Assembly (NCBI GenBank): GCA_963847235.1
Contig: CAWJYU010000017.1
Span: 1 to 64,000 of the forward strand
Direction: 5' to 3'
From: JACDAN01 sp963847235
GTDB taxonomy: Bacteria; Actinomycetota; Thermoleophilia; Gaiellales; Gaiellaceae
Length of the DNA stretch: 64,000 nucleotides
Part shown: positions 1 to 7,093 of the stretch, piece by piece
How positions within the stretch are numbered: position 1 is the first letter of the stretch
Layout: each line of letters begins with the position of its first letter
Program-made: the position numbers and the translations under genes
The notes under the pieces: generated by a model
Databases searched by the model: none
What the model was told of the DNA's origin: nothing
The model's input: the letters and a program-made list of their open reading frames with translations, nothing else

Positions 1-357
1 GGCCAACGCGCCAGCTTCCATATCGTGCTCCAGGTCGATGCTGACGCGCCGCAGGGCAGGGTGACGAACACCGGCGACGTCACGCCGCCTCCCGTAACGC
101 CGCCCACGCCCGCGGGGCCGGAGATAGCGGGCGCGCCGGCCAGCCCGGGGGGGCCGCCCGCGGCGATCGCGACGCCCAAACCCATCGCGAGAGCCAGGGC
201 CGTCGTGAAGATCGTCAAGCGCGCGCCGGCTGTGCGCGGCCGTCCAGCGAGCACGGCCGCCGTTTACCGGATAAACCGCCATCGCTGCGCCGCTCGGACG
301 CGAGCGGCGCAGCCTCCACCTGGTCTATATCGCTCGGGTGTCCGCGTCTGCCAGTGA
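1..357 (+). CDS. C-terminal fragment of a DUF11-like cell-surface protein (5' truncated)
   Basis: The reading frame is open from the first base to a TGA at 355-357, so only the C-terminal part is present. The first residues resemble the end of a DUF11/conserved-repeat domain (VDADAP, then GRVTNTGDVTP), as in secreted actinobacterial repeat proteins. A Pro/Thr/Gly/Ala-rich linker and a basic, Cys-containing tail follow. The opposite strand is also open from a GTG at 254 to the edge and would start with a signal-peptide-like segment. The two frames share third codon positions, so base bias cannot choose between them. I prefer the plus strand because of the DUF11-type motif, but this is uncertain. 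Confidence 0.4.
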   Translation, partial: GQRASFHIVLQVDADAPQGRVTNTGDVTPPPVTPPTPAGPEIAGAPASPGGPPAAIATPKPIARARAVVKIVKRAPAVRGRPASTAAVYRINRHRCAARTRAAQPPPGLYRSGVRVCQ

Positions 358-423
358 TTGGAGCGGTTGCGCCCGCTAGGCTCCAGAAACGCTCCATCCA
401 TTGCTCTACGGAGGATCGCGGCG

Positions 424-1371
424 ATGGTCAACGATGGCGAAAGGGAACTGGCCGGGAAGGTCGCCCTAGTAGCCGGAGCGACCCGCGGCGCGGGGCGTGC
501 TATCGCAGTCGAGCTGGGCACGGCCGGCGCTCACGTGTACGCGACCGGGCGCAGCAGCCGGTTGGCGGGGCGGTCCGAGATCGACCGTCCCGAGACGATC
601 GAGGAGACCGGCGAGCTGGTCGAGGCGGCCGGCGGGTCGGCGACAGCGTTGGTCGTCGACCATGAGGACTCGAGCGCCGTTGCTGCTCTCGTCGAGCGCA
701 TCGAGTCGGATCATGGACGTCTAGACGTCCTCGTCAACGACATGTTCGGCGGCGACCGGTACGCGCAGTGGGACAAGCCGCTGTGGGAGCACGACCTCCC
801 CGGTGGAATGCGGATGCTCCGCATGGGCGTTGACACGCATCTGATCACCGCCCATCACGCGCTGCCGCTGATGCTGAAAACCGCGTCGGACGAGACGCCC
901 GGACTTGTGGTGGAGATGACCGACGGAACGTTCGAGTTCAACGCCAACTTCCGTGAACGCGTCGGCTTCTACTACGACTTGGTCAAGGCCAACGTGCAGC
1001 GGATTGTCGTCGGATTGACGTTCGAGCTGCGTGAGCATCCGGTCGTGGCCTTGGCCGTGACTCCAGGCTGGCTTCGCTCGGAGAACATGCTCGACAACTT
1101 CGGCGTCACCGAAGAGACGTGGCGCGACGCGCTGGCGGAGCGACCCGGGTTCGCGATTAGTGAGTCCCCCGCGTACGTGGGGCGGGGCATCGCGGCGCTC
1201 GCCGGCGACGCCAACCCGAGGAGGTACGCCGGCCGCTCGCTCACGTCCTACGACCTGGCGAAGGAGTACGGCGTCACCGATACCGACGGCTCCCAGCCGA
1301 ACTGCTGGGGCTACATCGACACGTACGGGATCGACGAGCAGAGCGGACGAGGAGTGGAAGAGTTTCGGTAG
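424..1371 (+). CDS. SDR family NAD(P)-dependent oxidoreductase
   Basis: This 315-residue protein is a short-chain dehydrogenase/reductase with a Rossmann fold. The N-terminal cofactor motif GATRGAGRAIA begins near residue 16, and an ATGR segment follows the second strand. The catalytic Tyr-x3-Lys is read in the motif YYDLVK around residue 185. The ATG at 424 was chosen because GGAGG lies nine bases upstream; an in-frame start at 358 would add an unconserved extension. At about 315 residues it is slightly longer than the classical 250-residue SDR and resembles the larger group with an extended C-terminus. The substrate cannot be predicted. It converges with the next gene across about 115 bases in which I see nothing. 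Confidence 0.9.
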   Translation: MVNDGERELAGKVALVAGATRGAGRAIAVELGTAGAHVYATGRSSRLAGRSEIDRPETIEETGELVEAAGGSATALVVDHEDSSAVAALVERIESDHGRLDVLVNDMFGGDRYAQWDKPLWEHDLPGGMRMLRMGVDTHLITAHHALPLMLKTASDETPGLVVEMTDGTFEFNANFRERVGFYYDLVKANVQRIVVGLTFELREHPVVALAVTPGWLRSENMLDNFGVTEETWRDALAERPGFAISESPAYVGRGIAALAGDANPRRYAGRSLTSYDLAKEYGVTDTDGSQPNCWGYIDTYGIDEQSGRGVEEFR

Positions 1372-1487
1372 GCCCCGCGAGGCGGAACAGCTTCCGTCTG
1401 CGTCGAAGCTCCAGGCTCGGCCCTCGTCCTCGATCTCGAAGCGAGACACTCCGCCAACGCTTTCCTGCCGCCGGCGCCGTCCCATGC

Positions 1488-4082
1488 CTAGCGATCGAGC
1501 GCGAGCCGGAGCGCGGCATCGAGGTCGAGCGCCGCGCCCTCGTCCCGGGCTTTCTGCCACGCCTGCTCGCCAAGGGCCGCGCGGACGTCGTCGAGAGGAG
1601 GAGCGAACGGGATCTCGACGGCCGGGTCGTATCCGGCGGACCCACCGAGCGCGAGCGCGGCCCCCGCGAGGCGCGCCGCGCGGTCGGCGTCGCCGCCTGC
1701 GGCTGCGACTTTGGCGAAGCCCCAGATCGCTTCGGCGCCGAGCCACCGCGCCCCGAGCCTTCGTGCGATCCCCGCCGCCTCCTCGAAGCACGAGAACGCG
1801 TGCTCGAGATCGCCTTCGAGCAGTTCGACCCAGCCGAGAGTGGCCAGCGATTGGCCGGTTCCGCGGGTGTCGTCGATCAGCCGGGCGAGCTCGAGCGACT
1901 CGTCCAGCCTGCGGCGAGCCTCGGCGGTGTTCCCGCCCTCCAGGGCGTACCACGCGAGGTTTGAGAGCCACAGCGCGGTGAGCGAGACGTCGCCAACCCC
2001 GCGGCACAGGCGATAGGCCTCATCCGTGAGCTCGATTGCTTTCTCGATCTCGCCGAACCGGGCCATCAGCACGCCGTGGTTTCCCGTCACTAGTCCGAGA
2101 AGCCCGCGATCCCCAGTGGTGCGGGCGAGGGCGATCGCCTCCTCGCCTAGGCGGATCTGTTCGTCCCAGCCGAACGCTTCGTAGCTCGAGAGCAGGCTGA
2201 GCGCGTTCGCCTCGATGCGAGCCGAGCCGACGGCGCGCGCGTCGGCGAGACCATCCTCCTGCAGCCTTCTCGACTCCCCATAATCATTCTGCGCCGCGGC
2301 GAGCAGCCCCGCTCCGACGAGAGCCGACGCCCTGGCCTCCGTCGGTTCCGGGGGAGCCCGCTCGAGCGCCGCGGCCAGCAGTTCGCGGCCCTCACGGAAG
2401 TGGCCGCTCGTAAACCAGAAACGCCAAAGCGCGGCGACGAGCCGAAGTGCCGCAGGCGGATCACGCTCGAGCAGCCGCTCGAAGGCGACGCGGAGGTCTT
2501 CACGCTCGGACGCGAAGCGCCTGAGAGCCTCGACCTGGCCGGAGCCGCGCAGCTCTCTGTCGGAAGACTCAGCGAGTGCGAGGTAGTAGCCGGCGTGACG
2601 GTCTCGCAGATCGTCCGCATCGGGGCTGAGGGAGAGCTGCTCGGAGGCGAACTCACGGATCGTCTCGAGCATCCAGACCCGCTCGCCGCTTCTGCGCACG
2701 AGGCTCTTGTCGAGCAACGAGGTCAGCACGTCGAGGTCGGCTTCGCACACCGCCTCGACCGCCTCGATTGTCCCACCGCCCGTGAAGACCGCGAGCCGTG
2801 CGAATAGCTCCCGCTCGGGCGGGTCGAGTAGGTCGTGAGACCACCCGATCGTGGCGCGGAGTGTCTGCTGGCGCGGGTCGGCGTCGCGGCCTCCCTTGAG
2901 CTTGTCGAGGCGGCCGCCGAGTCGCGAGAGAATCTCGGCCGGTGCAAGCAGACCGGTCCGAGCCGCCGCGAGCTCGACCGCCAGCGGAAGGTTGTCGAGC
3001 CGGGCGCAGAGCTCCGCGACCGAGTCGGCGTCACCGGCCTCGTACCCAAGCGCGGCAGTCCGCGCGGAGAACAGCTCCGTTGCCTCCGTCGCCACGAGCG
3101 GGGCGACCGGATACACGTGCTCGCCCGTGAGCTGGAGCCGCTCCCTACTCGTGACGACGACGGTGGACCCGCCGGCATCGCGAAGCGTCGCGACCTTGGC
3201 CGCCGCGCTCGGGAGGAGATGCTCGAGGTTGTCGAGCAGCAGGATCGATCTCCCGGCTGAGAGCACGTCGATCAGACTCTCCTCGAGCTCTCGGCCGCGC
3301 TGCTCCGGAATGCCGAGCGCGAGTGCCACGGAGGACAGCACGAGGTCCGGATCACGCACCGACGCGAGCGGTACCCACCAGACACCGTCGGGGAAGGCGT
3401 CCACGGCGTGGGCAACCGCCTGCAGCGCGAGCCGCGTCTTGCCGACGCCGCCGGGACCCGTGAGGGTCAGCAGGCGAACCCCTCGGTCGAGGAGCGCGCC
3501 GAGCTCGTCCAGCTCGTGGTCACGGCCGACGAAGGTGGTCGCCGGCACCGGAAGGTTTGTCCGATAGAGGCTCTTCAGTGCCGGGAACTCGCCGCTGCCG
3601 AGTTGGAAGACGCGCTCGGGAGCACCGAGGTCCTTGAACCGATGCTCTCCGAGGTCGGTCAGCTCGAGCGCGACTAAGGTCGCCGTCGCCGCCGAGACGA
3701 GCACTTGGCCGCCGTGCCCCGCGGCGGCGATGCGAGCGGCGCGGTGGACATCGTGGCCGACATACCCTTCCTCTCCGAGCAAGGGCGTGCCCGTGTGGAC
3801 TCCGACTCGCACGCGGATCTGTCCGTTCGCGGCGAGGTGATCCGTGAACTCGGAAGCGGCGTCGAGAGCGCCAGGGGCGGTAGGGAACGCGAAGAAGAAG
3901 GCGTCTCCCTGCGTGTCCACCTCGACGCCGCCGTTTCGAGTACACGACTCCCGGATCACCGCGCGGTGGCCGGCGAGCGCGTTCGCGTAGGCCTCTGCGC
4001 CGAGCTCGTTCAGCAGCGACGTCGAGCCTTCGACGTCGGTGAAGACAAAGGTGACGGTGCCGGTCGGAAGGTCGGGCCGCAC
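1488..4082 (-). CDS. Class III cyclase domain / NB-ARC-type ATPase / TPR signalling protein
   Basis: This 864-residue multidomain protein starts with a class III adenylate/guanylate cyclase domain (about residues 8-165) containing FTDVEGST with metal-binding Asp16 and GDAFFFAF with Asp60. An AAA_16/NB-ARC-like ATPase follows: Walker A GPGGVGKT at 209-216 and a Walker-B-like ILLLDN near 275. The C-terminal half is helical and rich in TPR-like repeats. Proteins with this layout are common in actinobacteria and are thought to couple ligand or protein sensing to a cyclase or to transcription, but I see no LuxR-type HTH at the end. It starts at GTG 4082, because a stop lies just upstream in frame. 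Whether the cyclase is active cannot be decided from sequence alone. Confidence 0.88.
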   Translation of the reverse strand: MRPDLPTGTVTFVFTDVEGSTSLLNELGAEAYANALAGHRAVIRESCTRNGGVEVDTQGDAFFFAFPTAPGALDAASEFTDHLAANGQIRVRVGVHTGTPLLGEEGYVGHDVHRAARIAAAGHGGQVLVSAATATLVALELTDLGEHRFKDLGAPERVFQLGSGEFPALKSLYRTNLPVPATTFVGRDHELDELGALLDRGVRLLTLTGPGGVGKTRLALQAVAHAVDAFPDGVWWVPLASVRDPDLVLSSVALALGIPEQRGRELEESLIDVLSAGRSILLLDNLEHLLPSAAAKVATLRDAGGSTVVVTSRERLQLTGEHVYPVAPLVATEATELFSARTAALGYEAGDADSVAELCARLDNLPLAVELAAARTGLLAPAEILSRLGGRLDKLKGGRDADPRQQTLRATIGWSHDLLDPPERELFARLAVFTGGGTIEAVEAVCEADLDVLTSLLDKSLVRRSGERVWMLETIREFASEQLSLSPDADDLRDRHAGYYLALAESSDRELRGSGQVEALRRFASEREDLRVAFERLLERDPPAALRLVAALWRFWFTSGHFREGRELLAAALERAPPEPTEARASALVGAGLLAAAQNDYGESRRLQEDGLADARAVGSARIEANALSLLSSYEAFGWDEQIRLGEEAIALARTTGDRGLLGLVTGNHGVLMARFGEIEKAIELTDEAYRLCRGVGDVSLTALWLSNLAWYALEGGNTAEARRRLDESLELARLIDDTRGTGQSLATLGWVELLEGDLEHAFSCFEEAAGIARRLGARWLGAEAIWGFAKVAAAGGDADRAARLAGAALALGGSAGYDPAVEIPFAPPLDDVRAALGEQAWQKARDEGAALDLDAALRLALDR

Positions 4083-4174
4083 GCCGGGATCATCCGCTCA
4101 TCACGTCCGGCGAGCAAGGAGAGGCGAGCAACATTGCTGCACACGCGCGCAGGCCGTGGCCGGCGAGACTCGCA

Positions 4175-4246
4175 TGCCCCCGGCAAGAATCGAACTTGCG
4201 CACGCGGTTTAGGAAACCGCTGCTCTATCCACTGAGCTACGGGGGC
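4175..4246 (-). tRNA. tRNA-Arg (anticodon CCT)
   Basis: Read on the minus strand the segment folds as a complete cloverleaf. The acceptor stem is GCCCCCG paired with CGGGGGC. The D-arm contains TAGCTCAGTGGATAGAGC. The anticodon stem is GCGGT/ACCGC with loop TTCCTAA, giving anticodon CCT. The T-arm is GCAAG-TTCGAAT-CTTGC. CCA is not encoded. The 5' half of this gene recurs as direct copies at 6888-6915 and 15201-15232, so the locus appears to be an integration hotspot. Confidence 0.95.
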
Positions 4247-4296
4247 TTTTTGGCTCAACCAGGCGCTAGAGAGCGCGTGGTGCGCTATCCACTGTA
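4215..4296. repeat. Direct repeat copy 1 (tRNA-Arg 5' half and its upstream flank)
   Basis: Positions 4215-4246 (the 5' half of the tRNA) are identical to 15201-15232 over 32 bases. Positions 4219-4246 match 6888-6915 with one mismatch. The similarity to the second copy continues into the flank: GGCTCAACCA and, at the same distance, CTATCCACTGTA occur in both copies. This is the left boundary of the accessory cassettes. From 4247 to 4523 I see no gene; this stretch would hold the tRNA promoter (minus strand) and the leader of the protease gene. Confidence 0.8.
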
Positions 4297-4523
4297 CCGC
4301 CGGCCGAACGAACAAACTGTCGGCGCGAGTCACAAAGACAATCCGTACGTGCGAATCCGGGCGTGGCTCAAACCGCGTCGGTTCCTGCCAGCATCGTTTG
4401 GGCCAGTCATGAGAGATCCGCTGGGGTTCTCTTGTCACCATTGACACGTGAAGCCAAAAGTGTTTGCATCGGCATGGCAAGGAAGTCGAGGGTCTTAACA
4501 GGCACCTGGAGGGTCGGAGCATC

Positions 4524-5489
4524 GTGGCCCACAACAGCGCAGATGCCTGCGGCGCGCGTCAGCAAGAGGGCGGGAGCGAGTCGAACGTCGATCAGCTCCA
4601 CGCCCAGACGAATGCCCTGCTCGACATGGTAGGTCTTCGCCGGATAATGCACGGCCTCGGAAGTGGCCGCGTTCGTGTTGCCTTGATCGATGGCCCAGTG
4701 CTGACCTCGCACTCCGCCTTCGCTGACAGTCGAATCGTTTCGATCGGCGAACTGAATGGCACGTGTCGCCATCCCGAAAGCGGAGCGTGTTCCCACGGGA
4801 CCTTCGCTGCCGGAATCCTCACCGGCAGCCGCGAATCGCCAGCGCCAGCGCTTGCGCCGGCATCTCCGTTGCTCGTGCGCCCGCTGTTCGCGGAGGATGC
4901 GGCGGGTGTCCCGCGCGCGTCGGCGTCCGAACTGGCGGAGGCGATCGTGGAATCCGTTGCGGCCGGTGCATCTGTCGTTAATGTCAGCGCCGCTGTGTCG
5001 CCGGTGTGGCCGCGCGGCGACCGGCGACTCGAGCAGGCCGTCGATACCGCAGCTGCCAAGGGCGTCGCCGTCGTCGTCGCTAGCGGCAACAAGCCCGGAG
5101 TGGGAAGCTCGGTGCTCACTCGCCACCCGTGGCCGCTGTCCGTCGTCGGATTCGATCTGCAGAGCCGGCCGCTCGCGACCTCCACGTTCAGCCTCTCGAC
5201 AGCACGGCGGGGCGTAGGTGCGCCCGGCGAGGGTGTCGTTAGCGCGGACGTCGGCGGGGGCTATTCGGCGCGAAGCGGTGCGAGCTACGCGACTGTGATC
5301 GTGACCGGTGCGCTCGCCTTGCTCGCGTCGCGATACCCCGATGTTTCGGCCACCGAGCTCGTTCACTCCCTCCGGGCGCCCAGGAAGCGCCCGACGACGT
5401 TGGCGCCCGCGCTTCTTGACGTCTCTCACACGCTCGCCACGCTGGACCGTCTGCGGCAATCAAGAACGCCCTGGTCGGAACCAACATGA
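4524..5489 (+). CDS. Subtilisin-like (S8) protease of the PatA/PatG cyanobactin-protease type
   Basis: This roughly 321-residue S8 serine protease would cleave peptides, probably the small proteins encoded just downstream. The catalytic Asp56 is in ALIDGPV, His91 in SHGTFAAG, the oxyanion Asn189 in ASGNKPG and Ser254 in GASYAT. The family's usual SxATPxxxG reads SYATVIVTG, so the Pro is lost but the Ser is intact. There is no signal peptide, as in the cytoplasmic PatA/PatG proteases of RiPP pathways. GTG 4524 was chosen because GGAG lies a few bases upstream; an in-frame TTG at 4464 is the alternative. The stop overlaps an ATG, and the next gene's ribosome-binding site begins on the last base of the stop codon. 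Its PatG-like C-terminal domain is encoded separately at 5941-6831. The family assignment is by motif recall. Confidence 0.83.
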   Translation: MAHNSADACGARQQEGGSESNVDQLHAQTNALLDMVGLRRIMHGLGSGRVRVALIDGPVLTSHSAFADSRIVSIGELNGTCRHPESGACSHGTFAAGILTGSRESPAPALAPASPLLVRPLFAEDAAGVPRASASELAEAIVESVAAGASVVNVSAAVSPVWPRGDRRLEQAVDTAAAKGVAVVVASGNKPGVGSSVLTRHPWPLSVVGFDLQSRPLATSTFSLSTARRGVGAPGEGVVSADVGGGYSARSGASYATVIVTGALALLASRYPDVSATELVHSLRAPRKRPTTLAPALLDVSHTLATLDRLRQSRTPWSEPT

Positions 5490-5500
5490 AAGGAGCAACC

Positions 5501-5707
5501 GTGACCACACCTGGATTCACCGCCGAGGCGTCGCTTGCGCGCGGCGCCCCAAGGCGAGTTGTTGGATCTCCGTGCGAGGTGGCCATCGACGCCGTCGAAC
5601 CGGCAGGCCCGCTGGCGTACGCTGCGTGCGTCGCGCTGTGCGCGTGGTGGCTGGGGCCGGCGTGCTTCGTCGCCTGCATCCCGCTGTTCGTGGCTCCCGG
5701 CCCCTAG
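5501..5707 (+). CDS. Small Cys-rich peptide with GFTAEASL leader (putative RiPP precursor)
   Basis: This is a 68-residue peptide. It begins MTTPGFTAEASL, a leader-like signature I recall from many short, unannotated bacterial proteins. The C-terminal half is hydrophobic with aromatic residues and four of its five cysteines (AACVALCAWW, then PACFVAC). GTG 5501 is preferred over ATG 5486 because AAAGGAG (5489-5495) lies five bases before it and because the conserved leader starts there. It sits between the S8 protease and the CGGC protein in one apparent operon. By position it is the natural substrate candidate for the protease, but no processing site or modification can be shown from the sequence. 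Confidence 0.75.
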   Translation: MTTPGFTAEASLARGAPRRVVGSPCEVAIDAVEPAGPLAYAACVALCAWWLGPACFVACIPLFVAPGP

Positions 5708-5734
5708 ATCGCGGCGCGACTAGAGGTGATTGGA

Positions 5735-5944
5735 ATGGCTACGAAGCAGAATGAGCCGGCACCAGATGTGCGACCGCACACGATGCGCGTGCCGGCGTTC
5801 ATCCTCGACGAAAAGGTCGGGCTCGGGGACGTGATCAAGCGTGCGACTTCGAGCCTCGGAGTCGCACCGTGTGGCGGCTGTGGCCAGCGGGCGGCCGCGC
5901 TGAACCGACGAGTTGTGTTTGCTCCGCGAGGCAAGCGGCGATGA
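5735..5944 (+). CDS. Small CGGC-motif protein of the PatG-like locus
   Basis: This 69-residue protein has a charged N-terminus, a helix-like segment GLGDVIKRATSSLG and then APCGGCGQRAAALNR and a basic tail. The C-G-G-C pair could bind a metal or form a disulfide. The start ATG 5735 has GAGGTG (5723-5728) six bases upstream. Its stop overlaps the next start as ATGA (5941-5944), so translation is likely coupled to the PatG-domain protein. I know no function for it. It may be a second precursor or an accessory carrier protein. Confidence 0.75.
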   Translation: MATKQNEPAPDVRPHTMRVPAFILDEKVGLGDVIKRATSSLGVAPCGGCGQRAAALNRRVVFAPRGKRR

Positions 5945-6831
5945 CGGCCAAAGATGCGAATGCGACGCCAGCGGCCGCCGTCCGTGACACGGACGCTTCG
6001 TCCGCCGTGGCCGACGGCGGCCCCCAAGGCCCCCCAGCGCCACAATCGCTGCAAGCGGATTACGTGTACGCGCTCGGCCGCATTGAGCCACGGTTCCCGA
6101 GCCTCGCGCTCGAGCGCGAGTTCGCTCAGGCGACCGGCCGGGGCGAAACAGCCGGACTGACAGACCGCGAGGCGCTCCAATCGATCCTGTCGGATCCGAC
6201 CAACCGCTACCTCGTCCGGCAACTCTGCTGGGTGCTCACGATCGAGGAGCTGGAGACGTACATATTGATGCCCCGCGATCCCGCGGACTTCGATCTTCTC
6301 GTCCAAACGGTCCGACCGTCCCCCTCCGGCGAAGACGTCGATGCTGTGATCGGCTTGCTCGGCCCGGTTGCCGAGCAGGACGTCTGCAACGGAATGATGG
6401 TGCCCATCGTCGCGTTCGACCAGATCTACTCGTTCGACCGCGACGCGCTTGTCAACGAAGTTCCGCGGCCCGAAGGCGTTGCGGCGAAGGACGAGAAGCG
6501 ATTCCGGACATCCGCGCGCGAGGTTCTCGACCGGATCATTCAGCTGACCGATAATGCGGGCGCAACCCCCGAGCACCGAGCAGTCAACTATGCCGCTCTG
6601 CGGTACCCGGCCATCTATGCAATGGCCGCAGATGCGTTCAATCGCAACCTCGGCCTCACGGCGGTTGAAGTGCGGCCGTCGCGACTCTCCGGCGTGCGGA
6701 CGGTGATGGACGTCATCTTTACGTTCACACACCGTGAGACGGACGTCAGCGAGATGCAGTTCGTCCGGGTAGACGTCACCGAAGAGTTTCCGTTCCTCAT
6801 CACGAAGCTGTCACCGTACTTCATCCGGTAA
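5941..6831 (+). CDS. Free-standing PatG C-terminal-domain (PatG DUF) protein
   Basis: This 296-residue protein has an Ala/Asp-rich N-terminal linker (about 1-40) and then a long conserved domain starting YVYALGRIEPRFPSL. Internal segments such as RQLCWVLTIEELETYIL, FDQIYSFDRD, DNAGATPEHRA and VDVTEEFPFLITKLSPY follow. These match my memory of the domain of unknown function at the C-terminus of PatG, the cyanobactin macrocyclase. In PatG it follows the S8 domain in one chain; here it is a separate coupled gene three genes after the protease. No catalytic residues are known for this domain. The gene ends about 57 bases before the second tRNA-derived repeat, so it closes cassette 1. Confidence 0.87.
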   Translation: MTAKDANATPAAAVRDTDASSAVADGGPQGPPAPQSLQADYVYALGRIEPRFPSLALEREFAQATGRGETAGLTDREALQSILSDPTNRYLVRQLCWVLTIEELETYILMPRDPADFDLLVQTVRPSPSGEDVDAVIGLLGPVAEQDVCNGMMVPIVAFDQIYSFDRDALVNEVPRPEGVAAKDEKRFRTSAREVLDRIIQLTDNAGATPEHRAVNYAALRYPAIYAMAADAFNRNLGLTAVEVRPSRLSGVRTVMDVIFTFTHRETDVSEMQFVRVDVTEEFPFLITKLSPYFIR

Positions 6832-7090
6832 ACGCTTGAAGAAGCTCCCGCAGCGAGGTGCCGCCGAGAGAGGCGCTCGCTGCGGAAGCTGCTCTCTCCA
6901 CTGAGCTACGGGGGCCTTTCGGCTCAACCATGCGGCTGAGCGCAGAACATGATCTATCCACTGTAGCCTCGCAAAGCGCCGCAGCTAGGGTGCGCTGCAG
7001 GGTGATATCGCCGCAACTGCATTGCCAGGTATGAGAGCGACCGCGCTCGATCCAGGTCCCGCAGGTCGCGCAGTGCACGGAATCGATCAA
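6821..7090 (-). CDS. Possible small zinc-ribbon protein (doubtful)
   Basis: This frame opens with TTG at 7090, four bases after the stop of the metallopeptidase gene, behind a GGGAG-like site. The first thirty residues contain CATCGTW and WQCSC, a plausible four-Cys zinc knuckle. The rest of the frame runs through the tRNA-derived repeat (6888-6965), which no ancestral protein would encode. Either the gene was truncated and extended by insertion at this repeat, or it is spurious. Confidence 0.25.
   Translation of the reverse strand: MIDSVHCATCGTWIERGRSHTWQCSCGDITLQRTLAAALCEATVDRSCSALSRMVEPKGPRSSVERAASAASASLGGTSLRELLQAFTG
6888..6965. repeat. Direct repeat copy 2 (degenerate tRNA-Arg 5' half plus flank)
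   Basis: Positions 6888-6915 match 27 of 28 bases of the 5' half of tRNA-Arg (4219-4246), with one A-to-C change on the plus strand. The following 50 bases align collinearly with 4247-4296: GGCTCAACCA and CTATCCACTGTA keep identical spacing. The 3' half of the tRNA is absent, so this is not a functional gene. It marks the junction between cassettes 1 and 2. Confidence 0.8.
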
Positions 7091-7093
7091 GGC

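Noticed and set aside
721..2007. Long minus-strand frame opposite the SDR gene and the cyclase/ATPase gene end
   Set aside because: Arg/Pro-rich, without motifs, and it covers two well-supported genes; a high-GC shadow.
4010..4534. Minus-strand frame running through tRNA-Arg
   Set aside because: It spans the tRNA and its flanks, and residues such as APVAQWIEQRF are a known artefact of translating tRNA sequence.
4464..6831. Full cyanobactin cluster
   Set aside because: Only PatA/PatG-type parts are present. No YcaO cyclodehydratase, prenyltransferase or typical PatE-like precursor was found in the window.
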